NCBI GenBank assembly: GCA_021809895.1
Contig: JAJZJU010000020.1
Location: 1 to 32,315 of the forward strand
Direction: 5' to 3'
Length of the DNA stretch: 32,315 bases
Source of the DNA: a bacterium
GTDB taxonomy: Bacteria > Chloroflexota > Dormibacteria > Aeolococcales > Bog-877
Shown here: piece by piece, positions 7,677 through 15,810 of the stretch
Layout: each line of letters starts with the position of its first letter
Position numbering within the stretch: the stretch's first letter is position 1
Notes under the pieces: model-generated
Databases searched by the model: none
What the model was told of the DNA's origin: nothing
The model's input: only the letters and a program-made list of their open reading frames with translations
Position numbers and translations under genes: made by a program

Positions 7677-9943
7677 ACCCGCCTTCTTCGTCTCGGCGCG
7701 GCCTGACCACCGCCCTCATCGACCTTCTTTGCGTGGAGGGACGCACCGCGACCCTGACGTCGGGAGCCCGCCGTGCGGCTCTGGAGGTCGAACCGGCGAA
7801 CTTTGTGCTCCAGGACGAGGCCGACCGCGACCTGCTCTGGCGCCGTTACCGCCAGCTCCTCACCGCCGTCGGGGCTCCGGTCTCCCTCTATGTCGTATCG
7901 AGGCCTCTGGATGGACCGGCAGCGGTGCCCGTGATCACCCGGTCTACGATGGCGGCCCTCTCGGCCCATGACCGCGGGTTCGTGGACGGCCTGGTCACCA
8001 GCCACCAGGTGCAACGCCAGCGGCATCTGGTAGTGGTCTGGCAGCGCCAGACCTGGCCACCGCGGCCGGGGCCTGCCGCCTGGCGGCGCAGGGTCCCCGC
8101 TGCAACTCCCACTGCCGAGCTCGACCAGCGCTGTGACGCCCTCCTTGAGGGCTTGGGCCGACTCGGCCTGCGGGCGAGGACCCTCGACCAGGGGGCGTGG
8201 TTCGCGCTGTTGCAGGAATGCTGTGGGGGCAGGAGCGGCCGCCAGCCGGCCGACTTCCAGAGCTGGCTGGCGCCGACGCGAGTGACGGTGGCGCCAGATC
8301 AGCTCCGGATCGACCAGCGCCTATGCCGGAGCCTGCAGATCTCCGGCTTTCCGCGCCGGGTGCGCATGGGGTGGCTGGCCCCTCTGCTACTGAGCCCGCC
8401 GTGCACCCTGAGGCTTGCCGAACACATCTATCCGATGCCAAAGCTGGCAACCCTGAGCCATCTGCGCCGGCGCATCAGGAGCTTCGAGACCAGCCTCCAG
8501 GTGGATCAGATGCGAGGACGCCGTCCCGACCAGGGCACTCGATCCGCTCTGGGCGACGCACTCGAACTTGAGGAGAGGGTCTTGCTGGAGGAGGAGCGCC
8601 TCTTCGGGCTTGGGGTCACCTTGACCCTGGAGGCGGGATCTGAGGACCAGCTGAGCTCTGCCTGGAATTGGGTGGTATCGACCCTGGCAGAGATCGGCTG
8701 CACTACCACGCCGGCCACCCACCGTCAGGTGGACGGCTGGCGCGCCACCATCCCTCTTGGGGCCGACCCCCTGGAGTGGAAGCGCGACATGACCGGGGGC
8801 GCGCTGGCCACGGCGATCCCCTTCGTGAGAGCTGGCCTCTCCCAAACCGGCGGAGCCTTGCTGGGCCCGAGCCTGGTCTCCAGGGAGCTGGTGTTCGCAG
8901 ATCCATTCGCGCGGCGGAATCCCAACTTCAACCTGCTGGTGCTGGGCACCTCGGGCGCTGGCAAGTCCTTCACCGCCAAGCTGCTCGCCGCCCGACTGCT
9001 TCTCCAGGGAGTGCGGATCAGGTGTGTGGACCCGTCCGGCGAGTACCAGGGGCTGGCCGCCCTGGTCGGCGGCGCCTTCCTACAACTGGGTGGGTCCTCG
9101 GGTGGCGGCCTGAATCCGCTGGGACCGGTCCCCAAAGAAATGACCCCGGATGCGGCGGAGCAACGCGCCTTCCGCGCCCTGCCGATCCTGGAACGGCTGG
9201 GCGCCGCCAGGACCACCGCCTCATCGCTCGACGAGCGCAACCTGGAGCAGTTGGAAGTCGCTCTCCTGCAGGTGCTGCGCCAGGATCCGCACGGGGCCCG
9301 CCTGCAGGACCTGGTGGAAGCCCTCAACGAGGCTGGCGCCACCGCCCTGGGGGCTCGGCTCGACCGCCTCACCAACGGCTTGGAGCGAGGCTTCTTCGAC
9401 GGCACCGCCCAATTCACCGGCCCGAATTTCTCCGCCATCTCCCTCAGGGAGCTGCGTCACGACCGCGAACAGCTGCTGACGGCCCTGATCCATCTGGTCC
9501 TGGTGCACCTGGAGGCCGAGCTGGACGAGGGCTCAGGAACGGCCCATCTGCTGCTGGTGGACGAGGCTGAGGTTCTGCTGGACTCGGAGCGATCGGCCAA
9601 GGCGCTGGAGCGGCTCACCCGCCGTCTGCGCAAATCCGGAGCCGGCCTGATGGTGCTTTCACAGGTGGTGGAGGACTTCCTCGGATCCCCGGTGGGAAAC
9701 GTGGTCATCCGCAACTGCCACACCAAGGTGCTGCTGCGCCAGGAGGAGGTTGCCGTACCGGCCCTGAGGGAGGCCTTCGGGCTCTCCACCATGGAGTGCG
9801 ACCTTCTCCTGTCGTGCGACCCCGGCTGCGGATTGATCCTGGTTGGAGGTGAGCACGCGGCTTTTCGCGGCGCGGCTCCCCCGCAGTGGCTGGCCGCCCT
9901 CACCACCGACGCCCTGGTCCGAGCCCCAGGAGCCGGCGCTTGA
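7673..9943 (+). CDS. VirB4/TraC-type T4SS ATPase (module A)
   Basis: This is the energising ATPase of the secretion channel, on the cytoplasmic face. The N-terminal 400 residues form the mixed VirB4 membrane-contact domain. The C-terminal RecA-like domain has Walker A GTSGAGKS at 425-432 and the family's VDPSGEY strand soon after, a GGLNPL motif, Walker B LLLVDE at 626-631, and LSQVVEDFL, a typical VirB4/HerA sensor element. The ORF track opens 65 codons earlier, but that part is a shadow of PrgI. GTG at 7673 overlaps the PrgI stop as GTGA, giving 756 residues, close to the family norm. The 3' end overlaps the CHAP gene (TTGA). It is paralogous to the shorter ATPase at 21566. Confidence 0.92.
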   Translation: MNPPSSSRRGLTTALIDLLCVEGRTATLTSGARRAALEVEPANFVLQDEADRDLLWRRYRQLLTAVGAPVSLYVVSRPLDGPAAVPVITRSTMAALSAHDRGFVDGLVTSHQVQRQRHLVVVWQRQTWPPRPGPAAWRRRVPAATPTAELDQRCDALLEGLGRLGLRARTLDQGAWFALLQECCGGRSGRQPADFQSWLAPTRVTVAPDQLRIDQRLCRSLQISGFPRRVRMGWLAPLLLSPPCTLRLAEHIYPMPKLATLSHLRRRIRSFETSLQVDQMRGRRPDQGTRSALGDALELEERVLLEEERLFGLGVTLTLEAGSEDQLSSAWNWVVSTLAEIGCTTTPATHRQVDGWRATIPLGADPLEWKRDMTGGALATAIPFVRAGLSQTGGALLGPSLVSRELVFADPFARRNPNFNLLVLGTSGAGKSFTAKLLAARLLLQGVRIRCVDPSGEYQGLAALVGGAFLQLGGSSGGGLNPLGPVPKEMTPDAAEQRAFRALPILERLGAARTTASSLDERNLEQLEVALLQVLRQDPHGARLQDLVEALNEAGATALGARLDRLTNGLERGFFDGTAQFTGPNFSAISLRELRHDREQLLTALIHLVLVHLEAELDEGSGTAHLLLVDEAEVLLDSERSAKALERLTRRLRKSGAGLMVLSQVVEDFLGSPVGNVVIRNCHTKVLLRQEEVAVPALREAFGLSTMECDLLLSCDPGCGLILVGGEHAAFRGAAPPQWLAALTTDALVRAPGAGA
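9928..9932 (+). promoter_or_regulatory. Ribosome binding site for the module A CHAP gene
   Basis: AGGAG lies seven bases before TTG 9940, inside the last codons of VirB4. With the TTGA stop/start overlap it fixes the CHAP protein start and indicates coupled translation. Confidence 0.55.
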
Positions 9944-10611
9944 GAGCGTTCAGATGGTTTTCAGCGCTGGCCCTCGGCGGCTGTGCCGTCCCTCTGGTCA
10001 TCACCCTGTCCCTGCTGGGAGTCCTTGGAGTGGGCGCATCGGCGGCCGGCTGGCCAGCGATCTCGGGGCTGCTTCCCAGCCCCGGGGGATTCATGCTCCC
10101 CGCCGGGCGCGTTGTCCTGGCTGGCAGCCAGGGCTTCCCCGATTGGGCCCTGCCCTGCGGACCTGAGCCAGGAGCGCTGGCCGTGGACCCGTCGGCCTGC
10201 ACAGGCCACCCCGCCCCCTACCCCTACTCCTACCAGGGATTCGCCACCGGCCAGTGCACCTGGTACGTGGCCACCCGCCGCCAGGTCACCTGGCACACTC
10301 CCGGCGGATTGCTGGGAGGCAACGCCGGCCAGTGGCTCGGCCTGGCCGCCCAGGCGGGGTTCGCGGTAGGCGCCACACCCTCGGTGGGAGCCATCGTGGT
10401 CTACACCGACCAGGGGGACGGTCACGTCGCCTTCGTGGTCGGAGTGGACGACCGCGGAGACTACACCGTGGCCGAGGCCAACTGGGCGCTGAACGGCCCG
10501 GTCGCCCCATTTGTCGACCTGCGAGGAGTCGCCGCCGGCACCACCGGCAGCTCGTTCGAGCAATTGGCCGGCTTCATCTATGGACCCGCCGCAAGGCCGT
10601 ACGCGACCTGA
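9940..10611 (+). CDS. CHAP-domain peptidoglycan hydrolase of the T4SS (VirB1-equivalent)
   Basis: This would be a secreted or membrane-anchored amidase/endopeptidase that opens the cell wall for the secretion channel, the role VirB1 plays elsewhere. The N-terminal hydrophobic segment (about residues 8-34) is a signal peptide or anchor. The CHAP domain spans about 100-215 with catalytic Cys106 in GQCTWYVATRRQV, His162 in DGHVAFVVG and the EANW motif at 179-182, matching the Cys-His-polar triad. TTG 9940 is chosen over the track's 9886 because AGGAG is seven bases upstream and it forms TTGA with the VirB4 stop; the protein is then 223 residues. It is the last gene of module A. Its CHAP domain is close to that of the protein at 14838 (both GxCTWYVAT.RQV), so the two are paralogues. 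Confidence 0.88.
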   Translation: MRAFRWFSALALGGCAVPLVITLSLLGVLGVGASAAGWPAISGLLPSPGGFMLPAGRVVLAGSQGFPDWALPCGPEPGALAVDPSACTGHPAPYPYSYQGFATGQCTWYVATRRQVTWHTPGGLLGGNAGQWLGLAAQAGFAVGATPSVGAIVVYTDQGDGHVAFVVGVDDRGDYTVAEANWALNGPVAPFVDLRGVAAGTTGSSFEQLAGFIYGPAARPYAT

Positions 10612-10631
10612 CCCTCCCTATCCTGTTCTCG

Positions 10632-11867
10632 ATGGCTGCCGAATCAGGTGTGGTTGTGCGCCCGCTTCAGCGCCGGAGAGCACTCGGCCTGGTGGCCGCC
10701 TCCCATGCCGGCCAGCACATGTACTCCGGGTTGTTGCCCCTCACCTATCCGGCGATTCTCCTTGCCTTCCATCTCAACTACGCCACCCTGGGTCTGGCGG
10801 TGGGGCTCATCGGAGTGGTCGGAGGCCTTACCCAGGCCAGCGCCGGTTACGTGGGCCGGCGAGTCGCCGCGCGCTGGGTCCTGGGGTCCCAGAACATAGT
10901 GGTCGCCATCTGCGCGATAGTCCAATCCCTGGCGCCGACCTACCCGCTGTTCGCCACCGGGCAGGGACTGGCCACCGTGGGCAGCAGTCAACAGCACCCG
11001 GTGGGCAGCTCGGTCGCCGCGCGGACCTATCCCGAGCGACGAGGGACGGCCCTCAGCCTGACCACGATCGGGGGCAGCGTCGGCTCCCTGGTGATCCCCA
11101 TCCCAGGGGCGATCATGATCGCCGACCTGGGCTGGCGGCCGGCCCTGCTCATCCTCTCAATACCACTGTTCGTGATGGGGATCATCCTGCTGCTCACCTT
11201 TCCTCCGGTCCCGGGCGAGGATGGGCCCCGCCAGCACTTTCTGCAGCGGCCCCACCTTCACCTCCCGAAGTTGGAGCGCAGCCAGTTCGTCAACCCCCGA
11301 GCAGCCCTGTTCGCCATCCTGGCGGCTACGGTGGCTGCGGGTGGCCGTGGCTTGGGCACCCTCAACGCCTACATCCCGGTCTACCTGAGGAACGGGATGC
11401 ACCTTCCCGAGGTGGAGGTCGGTGCCATCTTCAACCTGGTGCTGTTGGGGGCGGTGCTGGGGCCGCTGTTGGGAGGCTACCTGTCCGACCGCCTCGGCCG
11501 GATCCCGGTCCTGTGGAGCGCGTACCTCCTCTCCGCGGTGGCCGTGATCGCCTTCGGGATGGCAGCACACTTTCCGGTGGGGGTGGTGGTGGTCCTGGCT
11601 CTGGTGGTGGGACTGGTGGCCTACGTTGAGAACCCGTTGCTTCAGGCCCTGGTCAGCGACAGCGTCACCGCCTCAGCCCAGTCCAGCGTGTTCGGAATCT
11701 ACTTCGCGGTCTCCTACGGGGTCGGCTCACTGTGGATCATCGGTCTGGGCCAGGCCATCCAGCATCTCGGATTCGCCGCCGGCTTCGCGATCATGGCGGC
11801 CTCCTACCTGGGTGCTGCGCTGTTGCTGATCCCCTGTTATCGATCGCTGCGGGCTCAGCGTGGCTGA
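10632..11867 (+). CDS. Major facilitator superfamily transporter
   Basis: This is a 411-residue, about 12-helix secondary transporter of the plasma membrane. The second half carries the MFS loop signature GGYLSDRLGRIPVL, and the first half has the degenerate GYVGRRVAARWVLG. The N-terminal helix pattern (AASHAGQHMYSGLLPLTYPAI) and the SSQQHPVGSSVAA segment resemble the fosmidomycin-resistance (Fsr) branch. Substrate cannot be deduced; drug efflux is only suggested by that likeness. The ORF track begins 126 codons earlier in the shadow of the CHAP gene. ATG 10632, 20 bases after the CHAP stop, is the first sensible start, with no clear Shine-Dalgarno. GTG 10650 is an alternative. Its 3' end overlaps the small coiled-coil gene by eight bases. 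Confidence 0.85.
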   Translation: MAAESGVVVRPLQRRRALGLVAASHAGQHMYSGLLPLTYPAILLAFHLNYATLGLAVGLIGVVGGLTQASAGYVGRRVAARWVLGSQNIVVAICAIVQSLAPTYPLFATGQGLATVGSSQQHPVGSSVAARTYPERRGTALSLTTIGGSVGSLVIPIPGAIMIADLGWRPALLILSIPLFVMGIILLLTFPPVPGEDGPRQHFLQRPHLHLPKLERSQFVNPRAALFAILAATVAAGGRGLGTLNAYIPVYLRNGMHLPEVEVGAIFNLVLLGAVLGPLLGGYLSDRLGRIPVLWSAYLLSAVAVIAFGMAAHFPVGVVVVLALVVGLVAYVENPLLQALVSDSVTASAQSSVFGIYFAVSYGVGSLWIIGLGQAIQHLGFAAGFAIMAASYLGAALLLIPCYRSLRAQRG

Positions 11868-12117
11868 GCTGGACGACGGCGTGCTCGACGCCCGTCGTCA
11901 CCGGCTCGACAGCGCCGCCTCGGAGGCTCGCGCGGCGCTGAGGAGGCTCCAGCGCCTTGGGGATAGAGTTGCGGAACTGGAGCAGGCCCATCTGGCAGGC
12001 CCGGCAAAGGAAGCGGAGGAGGCCGTGCAGCGCCTCCTGGAGCTTTTGGAGCAGGCTCGGGTGGAGCAGCGTCAGCTCTTGAAAAGGCAGCTGCGAGGAG
12101 AGGATGGTGAGCAGTGA
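11860..12117 (+). CDS. Small coiled-coil protein of unknown function
   Basis: This 85-residue, charged, all-helical protein is dominated by heptad-like Leu/Ala repeats (about residues 15-78: RLQRLGDRVAELEQAHLAG, AVQRLLELLEQARVEQRQLL). It has no signal peptide or membrane segment. GTG 11860 overlaps the transporter stop, so it is very likely cotranslated with it. It superficially resembles short coiled-coil subunits such as XseB, but xseA is not nearby and the match is only compositional. I do not recognise it. Confidence 0.65.
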   Translation: MAELDDGVLDARRHRLDSAASEARAALRRLQRLGDRVAELEQAHLAGPAKEAEEAVQRLLELLEQARVEQRQLLKRQLRGEDGEQ

Positions 12118-12141
12118 GAGCAGCTCACGGCCCGGGCGGGA

Positions 12142-12765
12142 TCAGGGACCGGGGGCGTGATCTCCGGGAGCCGGGGCGCTCCGGCCGGGCAGATGGCTCG
12201 CCTCGGCCCAGCCCTCCAACCCCGGCAGCTCCGGCCGCCGCCTGGCGACCTCCGCCACCAGCTGGTCAGCGCTGGCGCGGTCCAACCTCATCTCCAATCC
12301 CTCCGGCATGTGCCTGATCATCGCCTTGGCGGCACGGGAACGTCCCCGGTTCAGCTGGCGGATCTCGAGCCGCGAGGCCTGAAGGCGAAACACCACTATG
12401 CGGTTGCCAGGGATCGACACCTGAAGACCTGTCAACTCTGGCCACGGGGCGACCACGGCGCATCCGCGGGAGATCCGCCGGACCCCCACCTCCCCCACAA
12501 AAACGGCGTTGTGGGCCTGGCCGAAGTAGGAGGTGAGCCCCGCCACCACCGCCCAGGCCTCGACCACGACGATCCAGATCCACGAGCCCGTCAGCAGGGC
12601 CAGGATCAGACCGACGACCAGGCTGATCAGGGCCAGGGCGCGAGCCGCCATCACAGCTGCTAGGGCCCGCTCGCGCTCCGAGGGCCGGATGCGGAGCTCC
12701 GGGCCCTCCCCGCCATAGTCCTGGGGAACCTCCGTCGGTCCACCCAAGCGTGCTCTCGCCGCCAC
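12142..12765 (-). CDS. Two-TM membrane protein with PH-like cytoplasmic domain, unknown function
   Basis: This 207-residue protein has a short charged N-terminus, two hydrophobic helices separated by a tight turn (about 35-58 and 62-79: LALISLVVGLILALLTGSWIWIVVVEAWAVVAGLTSYF), and a beta-rich region (AVFVGEVGVRRISRGCAVVAPWPELTGLQVSIPGNRIVVFRLQ). That region looks like a bacterial PH/DUF-type domain seen in membrane stress proteins. It ends in a Pro/Gly tail. GTG 12765 has no Shine-Dalgarno, but a TAGCAT box lies six bases upstream, so it could be leaderless. Alternatively it is coupled to the UbiA gene 16 bases upstream. It converges with the coiled-coil gene. Confidence 0.7.
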   Translation of the reverse strand: MAARARLGGPTEVPQDYGGEGPELRIRPSERERALAAVMAARALALISLVVGLILALLTGSWIWIVVVEAWAVVAGLTSYFGQAHNAVFVGEVGVRRISRGCAVVAPWPELTGLQVSIPGNRIVVFRLQASRLEIRQLNRGRSRAAKAMIRHMPEGLEMRLDRASADQLVAEVARRRPELPGLEGWAEASHLPGRSAPAPGDHAPGP

Positions 12766-12781
12766 GCCCCCATGCTATGCC

Positions 12782-13672
12782 TCATTGGGCAGACGTGGTC
12801 GACTCGCCGCCGGCCGCCCCCAGCCAACCCGCCGCCAGCACTCCCGCCGCCAACACCGGCAGCACGAAGGGGTGCTTGCCCGGTGCCCGGTGGGTGCGGT
12901 CCTGGCGACGGTCCATCGCCAGGAGGCCCAGGCATGCCGACGCGCCCAGCAGAGGCACCCCTCGATGGCCATGTGGCGACGAGCGGATCACCAGCAGGGA
13001 GGCGGCGGTCAGAATCAGGTGGGTGAGATCAGAAGAGCGGTCCGGGCCCAGCAGAGCAGGAAGGCTGCGTCGACCCGCCTGGCGGTCGCGGGCCGCGTCG
13101 GGACCACCGTTGGCCAGATGCAGACCCAGCCCCAGCAGGCCGGCGACCGCCGTCATCAGGACCGGCCGCCGGTACCTGACCCCCACCGCCGCGGTCCCGA
13201 CCCAGGGGACTGTGATGATGCCGCCTATGAAGGGGACCAGGGATAGCGGTGTGCGGCTGAGCCGGACGTCATACGCCCACCCGCAAGCCAATCCGAGGGT
13301 CATCAACCAGCCCGCCGAGGCTCCGGCGCAGGCCGCCGCGACCACCGAGAGGACACCCGTCCCAAGCGCGAATCCGAGGGCCAGGGGAGGGCCCACCAGT
13401 CCCCGGGCAATCGGCTTGTAGGTCTGGAACCTGCGGTCGGCCGCGCGGTCGCAGTAGTCGTTGAGACTGCCGGTGCTGATCTGGGCCAGAAACATGGCCG
13501 CCGCCGCCACCGCCAGGCGCCGCCAACGGGCTGAATCGGCAACTCCAGAGTGGCGGAGGGCACTTCGGCCGGCCATTACGGTGAACGCGGTGCAGGCGGC
13601 TGCGGGGCCAGGATGCGCCAGCGCCAGCAGCCCCCGCGCTGACGGCCCGTGCCGGCGATTTGTCATGCTCAT
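12782..13672 (-). CDS. UbiA-family prenyltransferase
   Basis: This is an integral-membrane enzyme that transfers a polyprenyl chain from its diphosphate to an acceptor. The first Asp-rich motif NDYCDRAADRRF (about residues 70-81) binds Mg-diphosphate. The second is weaker (HLANGGPDAARDRQAG, near 184-199), where a D(x3)D pattern is expected. Seven to nine hydrophobic segments are seen, and the 296-residue length is usual. The start is ATG 13672 or ATG 13666. The acceptor (quinone ring, chlorin, lipid or heme) cannot be read from sequence. The adjacent hemE makes a tetrapyrrole link tempting, but the first motif is not the NxxxDxxxD of heme O synthase. It is cotranscribed with the PH-like protein and divergent from hemE. 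Confidence 0.82.
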   Translation of the reverse strand: MSMTNRRHGPSARGLLALAHPGPAAACTAFTVMAGRSALRHSGVADSARWRRLAVAAAAMFLAQISTGSLNDYCDRAADRRFQTYKPIARGLVGPPLALGFALGTGVLSVVAAACAGASAGWLMTLGLACGWAYDVRLSRTPLSLVPFIGGIITVPWVGTAAVGVRYRRPVLMTAVAGLLGLGLHLANGGPDAARDRQAGRRSLPALLGPDRSSDLTHLILTAASLLVIRSSPHGHRGVPLLGASACLGLLAMDRRQDRTHRAPGKHPFVLPVLAAGVLAAGWLGAAGGESTTSAQ

Positions 13673-13695
13673 GGGATGATCCCCATCTGCAGGTC

Positions 13696-14739
13696 GTGGC
13701 CCCCTTGTTGAGACAGTCGGCTCAGCGAATGCTCGAGGCGGTGGCGATGCGGCGAGCCGACGCCACCCCGGTCTGGTTCATGCGTCAGGCGGGGCGCTCG
13801 CTGCCTGACTACCGAGCTCTTCGCCAACGGCTGTCCCTCCTGGAGATGGTCAAGGATCCGGCGGTGTGCAGCCAGGTCACCCTGATGCCGGTGGACCTGC
13901 TGGGAGTGGACGCCGCCGTCCTGTTCGCCGACATCATGCTGCCCCTGGAAGGGATGGGAGTCCAGTTCCAGATCCTCGAGGGGATCGGCCCGGTGATCCC
14001 GGACCCCATCCGCAGCAGGCGGCAGGTTGAGGCGATCCGGACCGTGGCCGCGCTGGAGGCAACCCCCTACCTGTTTCGCGCGATCGCCGAGAGCCGGCGC
14101 CAGCTCGGGGAGCGGGCCGCCCTGATCGGATTCGGGCCATCGCCCTTCACCCTTGCCTGTTACCTGGTGGAGGGGCGCGGCTCCAGGGACTATCCCCATG
14201 TGCGAGCCCTGATGCGGTCCGAGCCCGGCCTTTGGATGCGGCTGATGGAGAAGCTCACAACCATCCTCACCGATTACCTTGTGGCTCAGGCCGCGGCCGG
14301 GGCCCAAGTGGTCCAGGTCTTTGACAGCTGGGCAGGGGTGCTGGACGCTATCACCTACCGTGAGCTGGTCGGGCCTCACCTGCAGAGGATGTTCGCCAGC
14401 CTGGCAGGAGTGGTCCCAGCCATCTACTTTTCGACCGGTTCCAGCCACCTGCTGGAGGAGATCCGCGGGTTGGGGTCTCCGGGCGTGTCGGTGGACTGGC
14501 GAATCCCACTTGGTGAGGCGTGGGCTCGGATAGGGCACGACCGGTTCATTCAAGGCAATCTCGATCCTGCTGCGCTGCTCACTTCCGAGCCGGCGCTGGA
14601 GGCCGCCGCCCGCTCGGTTCTGGAGCAGGCACAGGGGCGGGCAGGACACATCTTCAACCTCGGCCACGGCGTCCTGCCGGACACCGACTGGGGCCGGCTC
14701 CGCGATCTGGTGGCCCTGGTGCACCAGATCACCGCGTAA
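13696..14739 (+). CDS. hemE: Uroporphyrinogen decarboxylase
   Basis: This enzyme decarboxylates the four acetate side chains of uroporphyrinogen III to give coproporphyrinogen III in heme synthesis; it is cytoplasmic. Family motifs seen: PVWFMRQAGRSLPDYR (residues 25-40, substrate-binding Arg30 and Arg34), LFADIMLPLEGMGVQ (76-90, with the essential Asp79), GFGPSPFTLACYLVEG, VFDSWAG, FSTGSSHLLEEI, QGNLDP and FNLGHGVLPDT. The track begins at TTG 13660, inside the start of the divergent UbiA gene. GTG 13696 gives 347 residues, the normal size, but TTG 13705/13708 is also possible. No strong Shine-Dalgarno is visible. No other heme gene is in the window. Confidence 0.95.
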   Translation: MAPLLRQSAQRMLEAVAMRRADATPVWFMRQAGRSLPDYRALRQRLSLLEMVKDPAVCSQVTLMPVDLLGVDAAVLFADIMLPLEGMGVQFQILEGIGPVIPDPIRSRRQVEAIRTVAALEATPYLFRAIAESRRQLGERAALIGFGPSPFTLACYLVEGRGSRDYPHVRALMRSEPGLWMRLMEKLTTILTDYLVAQAAAGAQVVQVFDSWAGVLDAITYRELVGPHLQRMFASLAGVVPAIYFSTGSSHLLEEIRGLGSPGVSVDWRIPLGEAWARIGHDRFIQGNLDPAALLTSEPALEAAARSVLEQAQGRAGHIFNLGHGVLPDTDWGRLRDLVALVHQITA

Positions 14740-14754
14740 AGCCCACGGGCCAGC

Positions 14755-14786
14755 GGGGGCCGAAGCCCAGGTTGACCCGGGCCCCC
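14755..14786 (+). terminator. GC-rich hairpin after hemE, possible terminator without U-tract
   Basis: GGGGGCC (14755-14761) pairs perfectly with GGCCCCC (14780-14786) across an 18-base loop, 15 bases after the hemE stop. No T-run follows, so this is not a classic intrinsic terminator. It could slow polymerase or be a 3' stability element. Confidence 0.3.
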
Positions 14787-14793
14787 CCAATCG

Positions 14794-14814
14794 GTTACCG
14801 TCGGCCCTCGTAAC
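14794..14814. promoter_or_regulatory. Inverted repeat upstream of the secreted CHAP hydrolase gene
   Basis: GTTAC (14794-14798) and GTAAC (14810-14814) form an inverted repeat with 11 bases between, ending 23 bases before the ATG at 14838. The left half lies in CGGTTACCG, itself a palindrome around one base. The placement suits an operator overlapping the promoter of a wall-hydrolase operon. The regulator is unknown. Confidence 0.25.
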
Positions 14815-14837
14815 GGTCGCGCTATGTGGGAGGACGT

Positions 14838-15809
14838 ATGCGCGGAGCCCAACTTATTGGGCGTGTCTGTCTTGCGGTCGCCATGGCTGGCGTGGTCTGG
14901 GGTTCGGCTCTTGCTGGTCCTGGTCCCACCACTTCGGCGAAGCAGGGGCTCGCCCTCGACAAGGCTCAGCTGAGTTCACTGCTGAAACAGCTCGAGGCCC
15001 AGGGCGCACTGGCAGCCAAGAGCAGGGTCATGGGATTGCTGGTCAAGATCGAGACCGAGCAGAATTACCTGACCCAGTTGAACAAGCAGCTGGCCGGGGA
15101 CATCGCTACCACCGCCCTCCTGAGCAGGCAGATGGCGGGCGACCAAACCGTTCTGATGAGCCTGGTCAGCACCGCCTATGTGGACGGGAACGGCAGCCTG
15201 GCGGTGGCGGAGGCTCTGGCGGCTCCTAACATCTCTCAATTCCTGAGCAGTACCACCCTGCCCGCCGCGATCGCCTCGCAGGTGACCACTCTGGTGGGCA
15301 CAATTCGGCATGACCGCCAGGTGGTTGCCAGTGACACGGCCCAGCTGCGGCAGGACGAGGCCCAGGCCATGGTCTCCCAGCAGCAGCTGGGAGCGCAGTC
15401 GCTGCAGCTGCTCTCGCAGATGTCGACATCAGCCCCCCTGGTGGGGATCGGACCGGGCGGATCGAATGGCTGGTCGTTCGCCTTCGGCGAGTGCACCTGG
15501 TATGTCGCCACCCAGCGCCAGGTCGCCTGGGGCGGCAACGCTGACCAGTGGTGGGCCAATGCGGCTGCGGCCGGCTTCCTCGAGGGACAGACCCCAAGGG
15601 TCGGGTCAATTGTGGTGTGGGGAGCGAACGTCCCAGGGGAGAGCTTCGGCTACGGCCATGTGGCCTACGTGGAGGCGGTCCAGGGCAACCAGTTCGAGGT
15701 CTCCGAGATGAACTTCAGTGGCGTCCCGGGGGGCGGGTGGGACAGGGTCGATTACAGATGGGTTCCAGATGGCGCAGGATACCTGGGCTTCATATACGGC
15801 CGCGGTTGA
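14838..15809 (+). CDS. Secreted coiled-coil/CHAP peptidoglycan hydrolase
   Basis: This is a 323-residue exported protein. A signal peptide (basic MRGAQLIGR, hydrophobic core, SALAG cleavage region near residue 27) leads into a helical coiled-coil segment (about 40-195), as in PcsB/RipA-like hydrolases where it blocks or positions the catalytic domain. The CHAP domain spans about 212-322 with catalytic Cys219 in FGECTWYVATQRQV, His274 in YGHVAYVEA and EMN at 290-292. ATG 14838 is preferred over the track's GTG 14826 because GGGAGG lies four bases before it. It is followed two bases later by a lytic transglycosylase, making a two-enzyme wall-cleavage unit. The CHAP domain is paralogous to the T4SS one at 9940. 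The role may be cell separation or wall turnover; that is inference. Confidence 0.88.
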   Translation: MRGAQLIGRVCLAVAMAGVVWGSALAGPGPTTSAKQGLALDKAQLSSLLKQLEAQGALAAKSRVMGLLVKIETEQNYLTQLNKQLAGDIATTALLSRQMAGDQTVLMSLVSTAYVDGNGSLAVAEALAAPNISQFLSSTTLPAAIASQVTTLVGTIRHDRQVVASDTAQLRQDEAQAMVSQQQLGAQSLQLLSQMSTSAPLVGIGPGGSNGWSFAFGECTWYVATQRQVAWGGNADQWWANAAAAGFLEGQTPRVGSIVVWGANVPGESFGYGHVAYVEAVQGNQFEVSEMNFSGVPGGGWDRVDYRWVPDGAGYLGFIYGRG

Positions 15810-15810
15810 G

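Noticed and set aside
3168-10611. Integrative conjugative element
   Set aside because: T4SS genes are present, but relaxase, integrase, att repeats and typical cargo are not, and composition matches the flanks. It is kept as a resident system pending flanking sequence.
11860-12117. Exonuclease VII small subunit (XseB)
   Set aside because: Only size and coiled-coil composition agree; no XseB motif and no xseA neighbour.
14740-14837. c-di-AMP (ydaO) riboswitch before the CHAP hydrolase
   Set aside because: The gap is too short and lacks the aptamer's conserved core; only simple inverted repeats are present.
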